From Collimonas arenae (lineage in GTDB: Bacteria > Pseudomonadota > Gammaproteobacteria > Burkholderiales > Burkholderiaceae_D): a stretch of 64,000 nt of DNA. Below the pieces are notes generated by a model that was not told the DNA's origin, made no database searches, and saw nothing but the letters and a program-made list of their open reading frames with translations. How positions within the stretch are numbered: the stretch's first letter is position 1; each line of letters opens with the position of its first letter. Positions 55,449 to 63,038 of the stretch are shown piece by piece. Where the stretch lies: positions 2,728,001-2,792,000 of the forward strand of contig NZ_CP009962.1 of NCBI RefSeq assembly GCF_000786695.1. The letters are read 5' to 3'. A program made the translations under genes and the position numbers.

Positions 55449-58313
55449 ATGAACGATAAACGCGAGGCGCTGGCGGAGCATTTGCGCGAGCATGGAATTT
55501 TAGTCGCTTCGGCGGAACAACCGATCCGCCATCGCGACGGCACGCTCGCGCCCTGGGCGTTTTACAGCTGGAATTCAACGCTGACGGAGGAAGGATTGCG
55601 GCTGGCGGCGTTGTGCATTCTTGATCGCTTGAAGGGTTTCCGCTCGACCCAGTTGGCCACCGTCGGCTACACGGGCATGCCGTTGCTGTCGGCCTGCGTG
55701 CTGCTTGGCGAGGGGCGCTATACCGGACTATGCATCCGCGAGCAACGCAAGACCTACGTCTCGTGCCGAAGGATAGAAGGGCCTTTCGACAAGCACGCAC
55801 CGGTGGTGATCATCGACGACTCCATCAGTTCCGGCACGTCGCTCGGCAAAGCAATCCGCGCTATCGAAGACGAAGGCGCGGAGGTGGAGGGCGCGATTGT
55901 GCTTGCGCAATTTCCACATCGCGGCGGTTTCGATTGGGCGAACGCCAACGGCTATCGCACGGAAGCGATCTTCGACATCTGGTCTGATCTCGGCATGGCG
56001 CACACCCTCCCGCACCCACTGCCTCCCTATGCGCCGCCAACCGGCAGCGTGCCGGCCCCGGAAGGCTTGCATCCGGCAGCCTTGGCGCGATTCGCCGCAA
56101 CCACCTATCTGACCACAGGCGTCGCACCGCTGGCGCCACGATCGATGGATCGCAGTTATGAAGATCCGGGCGGCGTGTTTGTGAGCTTTCGTGAGCGGGC
56201 CAACGAACATCGCATCGCCCGCAGCGGATTCTGGCATTTCAATCCTGCTGCCGCGCAGCCATGCAGCGACGTAATTGCCGCCACCATCGACACATTGTGT
56301 GTGGCGAATGGTCAGATCACCATACAGAATCTGGCGCAGCTGAAAATTGCCGTCAGTTTCTTTTCCGCCCTTGAATCGATCGCACCGCGTTACCTGGATT
56401 TCGACCGTTATGGGATCGTCGCACAAAGCCGTGTTTTCCCGATGAAACGCGGCGGCGCGTTGCCCAATACCGAGGTGTTCATCAGCGACGTCGAACAATA
56501 TCGCCACGCGCGCAAAACCAATGCCGGTATCGTACGCAACGAGCCGCACGATATATTCCGCCACGACGTGCATAAATATATCGAGCCGGGCGAAAGCTGG
56601 CTGCCGTATGGTACCCGCGAAAATGACGAGACCAGTTGGTGGCGCAATGCAGCGCTGGGCCATCGCCTCGTTGCGTTTGTCCGGGGATTACTTGCACAGG
56701 CGCTCACGCCCGGCAGCGTAGAACCGGCGGACTTGCAGGATAGCGCCATACCATGCGCCATCGCAGGCGTCGCCGTGCGGCTGTACCATTCCGGGCTGAT
56801 TGGTTATGGTCTTTGCAACGGTCCAGCGTTGGGTGCAGGACTGCGCGAGGCAGTAGCGCAAGTTCTTGCCGACCCAAGACTGAAACGCGAATCACGTGAT
56901 TCACGCGAATTAGAGCGCAATACAAACCTTGCAAGCTGCACAATCGTTGTCTCTGTCCTGCATCACCCGGAGCCGTTAGGGGCGGCACCGATCTCAATGG
57001 TGGCGCGCAAGCTGCGGCGCGGGCTGGACGCGCTCTGTATCGACTACGCAGGTCGGACGACAATCCTGTTGCCAAGCGCCTTGCCCTATAACAACCTGTC
57101 ACGCGAAGCTTTTGTGCGCACAACAGCACAACTGGCGCACGCCGAAACGGCTGCAGAAACCAGGCAAGCAGAATGGCGCACTTTGCAATGCGCCGAATGG
57201 ACGGAATTCGAGGGGCGGGGGCGGCCAATGCGTTTCGGCTTTCCGGACCGTTCTGCGGATGACGAAAAGTGCGCAGATGCCGCCGCGCTGATTCGCCTGC
57301 TTGGCAGCTATATCGCCGGCTCGCTGGATGTCGATGGCATGCCGCGTTACTTGTTGCTGCCTGTTTCCGGTGAAGCGCAAGCGCGCGGCACAGCGGCAAG
57401 GGCAATTCATGCATTGATGGCGCTGGATCTGGCAGGGAGCTTACTCAATGAACGCACCTGGTGCAACGCCGCGCAGACTGGATTACGTCACTGCCTCGTG
57501 CATGTCAGGGACGGAGCGCTGATACTGCCCGGGTGGACCGGTGGCTCGCTGGCCGACGCGGTATTGCTACGCGCAGTTGCCGACCATCCAGCGCTGAGCG
57601 CAAGCGCCGCGGCGCTTTCAATTGCCCGCCGCCTCAGTGGCATGCTGCGTGTGGACGGCCGTATCGGCAGGCCAATCAAACGACTCGACCTGCAAGACGA
57701 TCACGAATATTTTCCAGGCGCAACGCTAGCCGCACTGGGACGCTTCGCGATCGTAGATCCTACAGTGTTGCCGGCTTCGCTTGATGCGCAGATCTCCTGG
57801 TATGCACACCGTTTCAATACTTGCCCGAGCTGGGGATCGGCCGGCTGGTTGCCGCAAGGCTTGCAAGCCTTGCACCGGATCACAGCAGATCCCAAGATGG
57901 CGGAGCTGGCTTTCAAAGCGACCGATTGGGGTATTCAGCAGCAATTGGTGAAGAACGGCGCCTTTCTCGAAGACTTAAGTCCGGACGAGCCAAGCTTCAA
58001 CACCGGTTTCATCGCCGAGGGCGTTGCCGCTTCCCGGGCAATAGCGCTAGACATCGGCGACTCCGAACGCGCGGCGCGCTACGCCGCGTCCTGGTCTGAT
58101 GCAATGCGGTTCATGTCGCGCTTGATTGTTTTTCCCGAAGACGTGTTCGCCATGCCCGTCGGGCTGGCCGCAGTGGGAGGCGTTCGATGCACGCTTTCAC
58201 GCTCGGATATCCGCATCGACCAGGTCAGCCATTGCCTGCATGCGCTGGTGGAAGGCGCACGGCTTGAACAACTGATGCTACGCAACGAGGAAATAGTCGA
58301 ATACGTAAAGTAA
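55449..58313 (+). CDS. Phosphoribosyltransferase-AMMECR1-like-toroid fusion
   Basis: Protein of 954 residues with no full-length match known to me. Residues 1-190 resemble a type I phosphoribosyltransferase of the OPRTase kind: VVIIDDSISSGTS at 119-131 is the PRPP loop, with TVGYTGMPLL upstream. Residues 205-360 and about 430-570 each resemble AMMECR1. The first has DPGGVFVSFRE; the second has IPCAIAGVAV, LREAVAQVLADPRL, IVVSVLHHPEPLG, LRRGLDALCIDYAGR and ILLPSALPYNN, close to the family's VSVL-PE and LLP pattern. Residues 605-954 look like an alpha/alpha toroid (LDLQDDHEYFPGATLAALGR, PSFNTGFIAEG). No signal peptide and no good ribosome site at this ATG, so coupling to the upstream gene is likely. 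Domain assignments are by eye; the PRTase is most certain. Confidence 0.75.
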   Translation: MNDKREALAEHLREHGILVASAEQPIRHRDGTLAPWAFYSWNSTLTEEGLRLAALCILDRLKGFRSTQLATVGYTGMPLLSACVLLGEGRYTGLCIREQRKTYVSCRRIEGPFDKHAPVVIIDDSISSGTSLGKAIRAIEDEGAEVEGAIVLAQFPHRGGFDWANANGYRTEAIFDIWSDLGMAHTLPHPLPPYAPPTGSVPAPEGLHPAALARFAATTYLTTGVAPLAPRSMDRSYEDPGGVFVSFRERANEHRIARSGFWHFNPAAAQPCSDVIAATIDTLCVANGQITIQNLAQLKIAVSFFSALESIAPRYLDFDRYGIVAQSRVFPMKRGGALPNTEVFISDVEQYRHARKTNAGIVRNEPHDIFRHDVHKYIEPGESWLPYGTRENDETSWWRNAALGHRLVAFVRGLLAQALTPGSVEPADLQDSAIPCAIAGVAVRLYHSGLIGYGLCNGPALGAGLREAVAQVLADPRLKRESRDSRELERNTNLASCTIVVSVLHHPEPLGAAPISMVARKLRRGLDALCIDYAGRTTILLPSALPYNNLSREAFVRTTAQLAHAETAAETRQAEWRTLQCAEWTEFEGRGRPMRFGFPDRSADDEKCADAAALIRLLGSYIAGSLDVDGMPRYLLLPVSGEAQARGTAARAIHALMALDLAGSLLNERTWCNAAQTGLRHCLVHVRDGALILPGWTGGSLADAVLLRAVADHPALSASAAALSIARRLSGMLRVDGRIGRPIKRLDLQDDHEYFPGATLAALGRFAIVDPTVLPASLDAQISWYAHRFNTCPSWGSAGWLPQGLQALHRITADPKMAELAFKATDWGIQQQLVKNGAFLEDLSPDEPSFNTGFIAEGVAASRAIALDIGDSERAARYAASWSDAMRFMSRLIVFPEDVFAMPVGLAAVGGVRCTLSRSDIRIDQVSHCLHALVEGARLEQLMLRNEEIVEYVK

Positions 58314-58363
58314 CCGCACAGCGCCCGCTTATTGAACTATTTTTTGTGTGATTTTTTGTGCGA

Positions 58364-58819
58364 CTAAGCGCTTTCCGAACCAGGCTCTTCCAGCAAAATT
58401 TTAAGGCGAGCCAGGTCGGCAAGATTGGCTCGTCGCATCGCCTTGGCCATGAACGGGGCCATCAATGCTGAAAAGCCGGTGGGTTCGCCGCGATTACGCA
58501 AAGTCATATGTGTGCCGCCAAACAGAGTTGATGCCCAGATATAGGTCGTTTCCATAGGAAACGGCCCTTGGGCTGTGCGCATGACCAGCCGCTCGCCGGC
58601 GACAAATTCGATAATTTCATAGGTATAGCGCAAGCGCCGGCCAAGAAATCGGGCAACGAAAGCGATGCGTGCGCCAACATTGAGCGGAGGAGCAGATTGC
58701 CACTCCACCGCCTTGATATTCACATACCACGATGGAGCATTGTCTGGATTGGCAGCATAAGCCGATACCTCATCACGCGCACGCGCGATGAAGATCTCTG
58801 TGCATACATCGACACGCAT
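58364..58819 (-). CDS. SRPBCC family protein
   Basis: Protein of 151 residues of the START/SRPBCC (polyketide cyclase/dehydrase-like) fold. The opening VCTEIFIARARDEVSAYAAN leads to ALRNRGEPTGFSALMAPFMA near the end, typical of coenzyme-free ligand-binding members. Its ligand is unknown. It lies 15 bases after the stop of the GST gene on the same strand, so they are probably cotranscribed. It converges on the fusion gene. Confidence 0.82.
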   Translation of the reverse strand: MRVDVCTEIFIARARDEVSAYAANPDNAPSWYVNIKAVEWQSAPPLNVGARIAFVARFLGRRLRYTYEIIEFVAGERLVMRTAQGPFPMETTYIWASTLFGGTHMTLRNRGEPTGFSALMAPFMAKAMRRANLADLARLKILLEEPGSESA

Positions 58820-58834
58820 GGCAGGCTCGGCAGC

Positions 58835-59482
58835 TTACGCGGACTTGTTCTGCGCCAGCAGCATGCCTTCCCAGATCGGGACAAACTCCTCCATGACGCG
58901 GGCGTAGCTTGGACGCAGCCTGGCGCGTTCGTAGTAACGCACGATGTTGGGGTAGGCGGCAAACGGGGCAACGACCTGACAATAAAAGAGTGGAGGAATG
59001 GCTGCGCAGTCGGCCATGGAGAACTCACCGCACAACCAGTCTTGATTTGCCAGACGCTTATCGAAATGCTCGTACGTGATGCGCAGATAATTGCTAGCCT
59101 TCGCCAGTTCTTCCTCGCTGTATTTCTGAAAGCCAAAGCGCTCAAACAGCAGGGTGCCTGCAGGATTGCCCAGGTACAGATCGCTCATGCGATCGATGAA
59201 GCGCACCTGGCGTGCTGCGTCCACGTCATTTGGGATCAGCTGAGTACCGCTTGCATGGTGACCTTCCAGATATTCAATAATGATGGTCGATTCCGGAATC
59301 ATGTGATCGTCGCTCGGCTTGAGCAACGGCAACTTGCCGATCGGATAGATCTTGGCATAAGCCGCTTTGCCTTCCGGCGACATCAGGCTGACTACTTCCG
59401 GTTCGAATGCAACGCCTTTTTCATAGAGGGCGATCAGCGTCTTTTGCGAATAGGTGGAGAGTGGATTGTAGTAGAGCTTCAT
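58835..59482 (-). CDS. Glutathione S-transferase family protein
   Basis: GST of 215 residues. The N-terminal thioredoxin-like domain begins MKLYYNPLSTYSQKTLIALYE with serine residues at the catalytic position, and the glutathione gamma-glutamyl contact is in PESTIIIEYLE. The C-terminal helical domain contains LCGEFSMADCAAIPPLFYCQ. The substrate is unknown. The ATG follows AAGGAAG on the minus strand. Confidence 0.9.
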   Translation of the reverse strand: MKLYYNPLSTYSQKTLIALYEKGVAFEPEVVSLMSPEGKAAYAKIYPIGKLPLLKPSDDHMIPESTIIIEYLEGHHASGTQLIPNDVDAARQVRFIDRMSDLYLGNPAGTLLFERFGFQKYSEEELAKASNYLRITYEHFDKRLANQDWLCGEFSMADCAAIPPLFYCQVVAPFAAYPNIVRYYERARLRPSYARVMEEFVPIWEGMLLAQNKSA

Positions 59483-59527
59483 GACAGGCTTCCTTGGTGA
59501 ATGAAAGTGAATCAGTGAATCAATGGA

Positions 59528-59788
59528 TTACATCGAGCCTGACCAGGCTGATTTTCCGGCCGGATTGGTCGTTGTTACGCGATTCGCCGACGTAACATTG
59601 GCGGCTACCTCCCGCATATACATCTGAAACGTGTTGCCGTCGCTAGTCGTCAATTTCGCCAGCTTACTTGCCCGTTTACAGGAAGTGCAATTGACCCTCT
59701 GGTCCTGAATCGGACGCGCTCCCGGGGCAAGTTGAGTAACGGTGTGCCTGCAATGTGGGCAGGCAAGGGCGATTCCATCCGGGTTCAT
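59528..59788 (-). CDS. Zinc-ribbon hypothetical protein
   Basis: Small protein of 86 residues with two Cys pairs (CPHC at about 11-14 and CTSC at about 35-38) that would form a zinc ribbon. The rest is polar with no known family. The start at 59788 is chosen because AGGAGA lies about ten bases upstream. The frame continues upstream to 59899 and there contains another CQKC, so a longer protein of 123 residues is possible. It lies about 45 bases upstream of the GST gene on the same strand. Confidence 0.6.
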   Translation of the reverse strand: MNPDGIALACPHCRHTVTQLAPGARPIQDQRVNCTSCKRASKLAKLTTSDGNTFQMYMREVAANVTSANRVTTTNPAGKSAWSGSM

Positions 59789-59977
59789 AACAGCGGTGTC
59801 TCCTATTGGAGCGCTGATTGTATCCAAGTTGCGAGTCTTTGATGACCCGTGAATCATTTGTTCACATTTCTGGCAATAGCCTGGATGGAACGTCGCCAAA
59901 AAGTTGAGCTGACAGCGGCGACTGGATCAACAAGACAAGACCAACTCTGCAAAAAAACACACAACGATTTTTATATT

Positions 59978-59991
59978 TAGGACTAGTCCTA
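59978..59991. promoter_or_regulatory. Operator-like palindrome upstream of pilin 1
   Basis: TAGGACTAGTCCTA is a perfect 14-bp palindrome 203 bases before the first pilin gene. A related sequence occurs at the same distance before pilin 2. The TAGGA-N4-TCCTA form resembles sites of LuxR-type regulators such as RcsB, which is a suggestion only. TTGTCA and TAATAAATA at 60017-60052 look like -35 and -10 boxes downstream of it. Confidence 0.6.
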
Positions 59992-60071
59992 CATTACCCA
60001 TTGCAACTATCTGACTTGTCAAATTGTTATGGGTCGATGTAATAAATATACTTCTTCATGTCGCATCGAAG

Positions 60072-60087
60072 CCCAGCGAAGGTTGGG
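60072..60087 (+). other. Leader hairpin of pilin 1
   Basis: CCCAGC-GAAG-GTTGGG forms a 6-bp stem with a tetraloop in the untranslated leader. The pilin 2 leader has CCCAGC-GAAG-GCTGGG, where the G-T pair becomes G-C, so the pairing is kept in both copies. Confidence 0.5.
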
Positions 60088-60180
60088 ACCACATCAGAAG
60101 TGAAGTGGCATTAGTTCGTGAGGCATTGCATTTAACTTTGCTCAAGTTAATTTCATTTTTTATTTTTATAAGGTGTTTAT

Positions 60181-60735
60181 ATGAAAAAGAATCTTATCGT
60201 TGCCGCTATCGCTGCTGCTTCCGCCTTCGCCGCTTTTGCTCCTGCTGCTCACGCCGCTGACGGCAAAATCGAGTTCACAGGTCTCGTCAAGGCACAGACT
60301 TGCGTCATCAACGGCGGCGAGGCTAACAACGATTTCACAGTCGCTTTGCCGCCTGTAGCAACTGGCACACTGGCAGAAGCAGGCGCCTGGGCTGGCCGTA
60401 CTCCGTTCTCCATCAAGCTGACTGAGTGCTCGCCGGACACCGGCGAGGTGGCTACGTACTTCGAGCCAGGTTCAACAGTGGACCAAGGGACCGGTGCTCT
60501 GATCGTGGATGCTTCTGATGACAATTCCACCGCCAAAAACGTTCAAATCCGTCTGCTGAACAACGCATTTGCACCTATCAAGGCAGGTGCAGAAGGTGCT
60601 GCGCAGAATTCGCAAATTGCTAAGATCGCAAGCGGCAAGGCAGACCTGAACTACTTTGCGCAATATGAATCGCAGGGCGAAGCAACAGCTGGTATCGCTA
60701 ACTCGCGCGTTCACTACACAATGATGTATCAATAA
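60181..60735 (+). CDS. Type 1 fimbrial major subunit (pilin 1)
   Basis: Pilin of 184 residues of the chaperone-usher class. The signal peptide (MKKNLIVAAIAAASAFAAFA) ends at AHA-ADG. The mature part has the two disulfide cysteines (AQTCVINGG and LTECSPDTG) and the C-terminal penultimate tyrosine region VHYTMMYQ used as the chaperone-binding strand. Pilin 2, 350 bases downstream, is a close paralogue. A stem-loop directly follows the stop. The adhesion target is unknown; no tip adhesin is visible within the window. Confidence 0.92.
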   Translation: MKKNLIVAAIAAASAFAAFAPAAHAADGKIEFTGLVKAQTCVINGGEANNDFTVALPPVATGTLAEAGAWAGRTPFSIKLTECSPDTGEVATYFEPGSTVDQGTGALIVDASDDNSTAKNVQIRLLNNAFAPIKAGAEGAAQNSQIAKIASGKADLNYFAQYESQGEATAGIANSRVHYTMMYQ

Positions 60736-60751
60736 TCGATAAAGTCTCAGT

Positions 60752-60779
60752 TGACCTTTCTCTGGTGAGGGAAAGTTCA
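60752..60779 (+). terminator. Post-stop stem-loop of pilin 1
   Basis: TGACCTTTCTCT pairs with AGGGAAAGTTCA around GGTG (12 positions, one mismatch, one wobble), 17 bases after the stop. Pilin 2 has the same element, and base changes between the copies keep pairing. It probably stabilises the pilin mRNA or limits read-through. A second hairpin (AAGCAGC/GCTGCTT, 60802-60835) lies downstream. Confidence 0.6.
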
Positions 60780-60887
60780 GCATAGTTCTTGCCGTATTTT
60801 CAAGCAGCTTCGACCTCGCGGGGCAGAGGCTGCTTCTGAAGCGATGTCGAGAACGATTCGCGCAAATCCACGCAAGTTTATCTGTTT

Positions 60888-60901
60888 TAGGATCAGTCCT
60901 A
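60888..60901. promoter_or_regulatory. Operator-like palindrome upstream of pilin 2
   Basis: TAGGATCAGTCCTA keeps the arms TAGGA and TCCTA of the pilin 1 site with a different centre. It lies 199 bases before the start of pilin 2. The following leader is conserved with that of pilin 1 for most of its length. Confidence 0.6.
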
Positions 60902-60981
60902 CTCTACCGGTGGCCATTTCCTGACTTGTCTAATTGTCATGGCATGCCGCCATAAATATACTCAGTTTTGCCGTATCGAAG

Positions 60982-60997
60982 CCCAGCGAAGGCTGGG
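60982..60997 (+). other. Leader hairpin of pilin 2
   Basis: CCCAGC-GAAG-GCTGGG, a perfect 6-bp stem at the position matching the pilin 1 leader hairpin. ACATCAGAAGTG follows in both leaders. Confidence 0.5.
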
Positions 60998-61086
60998 GTC
61001 ACATCAGAAGTGGCATTCGCTCGTGAGGCATTTCATCTAACTTTGTTTAAGTTAATTTCATTGTTTATTTTTAAGGTATTTTCTAA

Positions 61087-61626
61087 ATGAAAAAGAATCT
61101 TATCGTTGCCGCTATCGCCGCTGCTTCCGTCTTTGTCGCTTTTGCTCCTGCTGCTTATGCGGCTGACGGTGAAATCAGCATCGAAGGTAACATCACATCA
61201 AAAACTTGCACCATCAACGGCGGTAACAAAAATTTTACAGTCACTTTGCCGACTGTATCGGCTGGAACACTGGCAGTTGCAGGCACCTGGGCTGGCCGTA
61301 CCCCGTTCACCATCAAGCTGACCAACTGCTCACCGACCGGCGGCCAGGTGGCCACGTACTTTGAACCAGGCCCAACAGTGAATAAAGATACCGGTCGTTT
61401 GAGAGTTGATACCGGTGGCGCCACCAAAGTTGAAATCGGTCTGCTGACCGACGCATTTGCGTCAATCGATGCAGCTGCGGCAGTCGGTTCGCAAAAATCG
61501 CAAGTTGTTAGCATCTCAACAGCTGGCGCTGCAGAGCTGAACTACTACGCGCAATATGAATCGACGGGCGGCACAACAGAAGGCAGGGTTAGAACGCGCG
61601 TTAACTACACGATGATGTATCAATAA
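61087..61626 (+). CDS. Type 1 fimbrial subunit (pilin 2)
   Basis: Paralogue of pilin 1, 179 residues, with almost the same signal peptide (MKKNLIVAAIAAASVFVAFA). Shared blocks include the Cys-containing SKTCTINGG, AGTWAGRTPFTIKLTNCSP, VATYFEPG and the C-terminus VNYTMMYQ. The two copies arose by duplication of a unit of about 900 bases that includes leader and 3' hairpins. They have diverged in the middle, so they may be alternative or mixed shaft subunits. Confidence 0.92.
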   Translation: MKKNLIVAAIAAASVFVAFAPAAYAADGEISIEGNITSKTCTINGGNKNFTVTLPTVSAGTLAVAGTWAGRTPFTIKLTNCSPTGGQVATYFEPGPTVNKDTGRLRVDTGGATKVEIGLLTDAFASIDAAAAVGSQKSQVVSISTAGAAELNYYAQYESTGGTTEGRVRTRVNYTMMYQ

Positions 61627-61640
61627 TCGATAAAACCTCA

Positions 61641-61672
61641 GTTGATCCTTCTCTGCTGAGGGAAGGGTCAAC
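61641..61672 (+). terminator. Post-stop stem-loop of pilin 2
   Basis: A 14-bp stem from GTTGATCCTTCTCT and AGGGAAGGGTCAAC with loop GCTG. Compared with pilin 1, a C-T mismatch becomes T-G and a T-A pair becomes C-G. A second hairpin AAGCAGC/GCTGCTT lies at 61718-61752, again as after pilin 1. Confidence 0.65.
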
Positions 61673-61802
61673 GGGCGTTCTTGCTGTATTTTTTGCTGTA
61701 TTTCTTGCCGTATTTTCAAGCAGCTTCGACCTTGCCGTGGCAGAGGCTGCTTCTGAAGCGAGTTCAAGAATTTTTCAATCATTTCTATTCAGGAGCGACA
61801 CG

Positions 61803-62546
61803 ATGAAAAAAGTCCTTCAAAAAGTCATGCTGGTGGCCGCGATGGCTTCAGGTTTCTTCGCTGCACATGCACAAGCGAGTGTGGTCATAGCAGGTACACG
61901 GGTTGTTTTTCCGTCTCAAGAGCGGGAGGTAACCATCAAGGTCACGAACGACGGCAAGGCGCCGGCGCTGGTGCAGACGTGGATCGACAAGGGCATCGCC
62001 GATGCATCTCCGGACACGATCGACGTGCCGTTCACCTTGACGCCAACCATGTTTCGCCTGGACCCAAAAAAAGGGCAGACCTTGCGCCTGATGTATACGA
62101 AAGAGCCGCTCGCCAAGGACAAGGAAACACTGTTCTGGCTCAATGTACTGGAAATTCCGCCAAAGCCGACAGCAGAAGCCGATGCGAACCGGATTCAGCT
62201 GGCATTTCGTACCCGTATCAAGATCATGTTCCGGCCGCAAGAGTTGACGGGCAAGGCCGAAGAGTCGCCGGCCAAAGTGACGTGGCAAGTGGTCCATGCT
62301 GCCGATGGCAAGGGTTACCAGTTAAAGGCGAGTAATCCAACGCCTTATTTCGTGAACCTGGGCAATGTGGATGTGAAGATCGGCGATAAAACATTCGATG
62401 CAGGGAGCGGGTTTGTGAAGCCCGGTGAATCGGAGTTGTTTAACATCGCTGATTTGACCGCGCTGCCTGCAGCAGGCGCAGAAGTGCTTTACAACGCCAT
62501 CAACGATTGGGGCGCTGGCGTCAAAGGCAAGGCAGTGACGCAATAA
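61803..62546 (+). CDS. Periplasmic fimbrial chaperone
   Basis: Pilus assembly chaperone of 247 residues (PapD/FimC family). The start at 61803 gives a signal peptide (MLVAAMASGFFAAHAQA). Family features follow: VVIAGTRVVFPSQEREVTIKV with the conserved Arg of the subunit-anchoring cleft, ALVQTWIDKG, PTMFRLDPKKGQTLRLMY, ETLFWLNVLEIPP, and LAFRTRIKIMFRP. The second Ig domain contains NPTPYFVNLG. It carries pilin subunits to the usher. It lies 176 bases after pilin 2. Confidence 0.95.
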   Translation: MKKVLQKVMLVAAMASGFFAAHAQASVVIAGTRVVFPSQEREVTIKVTNDGKAPALVQTWIDKGIADASPDTIDVPFTLTPTMFRLDPKKGQTLRLMYTKEPLAKDKETLFWLNVLEIPPKPTAEADANRIQLAFRTRIKIMFRPQELTGKAEESPAKVTWQVVHAADGKGYQLKASNPTPYFVNLGNVDVKIGDKTFDAGSGFVKPGESELFNIADLTALPAAGAEVLYNAINDWGAGVKGKAVTQ

Positions 62547-63038
62547 CGCCGGCAATGCGCCAGCGTCCGACGTAACTTACTGAGTCCACTAAGTCCACTG
62601 AAGTAAAAGCCAGGGCCACTCTGGCTAGCATGCTGCCTCCCTCGTGAGGCGGCAGGGAATTTTTTTGCTCATTTTTTTGCGCATTTCCCCCACAAATCTG
62701 AAATGCAATGCTCCCGCGTGACGACGTTATCAGCGTTATTCGCGGTCTTTTTCAAAAGACGTCGATTGGGATCGCTTCACCATTACCAATAAGAAGACAA
62801 ATTCACGCGGGCAGCCTGAAGTCGAATCCGACGAGTTTTTTTAATTCCAAATTAAATAATTTCGGGTGGGTAGAAGCACGCTTTCGTACAAGTCCTATGT
62901 TAGCGGTTCGGGTTATCAGACGCGTCTAATTGTTGCGATACACCGCAATAAATACACTTGATCTTGCTCCATCAGGCACAGCGAGAGTTGCACGGAATCT
63001 CCACAAAAAGCAGTCACATAGTCAGGGTATTCAACAAA
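62547..63038. other. Gap between chaperone and usher genes
   Basis: About 490 bases without a convincing gene. It contains a terminator-like hairpin (listed) and, at 62891-62897, AGTCCTA, followed by TCTAATTGTTGCG and CAATAAATACACT, which resemble the pilin leaders. It is therefore probably a third, diverged copy of the pilin promoter region serving the usher gene. Confidence 0.5.
62633..62667 (+). terminator. Terminator between chaperone and usher genes
   Basis: CTGCCTC and GAGGCGGCAG form an imperfect stem around CCTCGT, followed by GGAA and a run of seven T. It should limit transcription from the pilin-chaperone unit into the usher gene. Confidence 0.7.

Noticed and set aside
62708-62929. 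Short plus-strand frame before the usher gene
   Set aside because: It begins 41 bases after a terminator-like hairpin and overlaps a diverged pilin promoter copy; it shows no family similarity.
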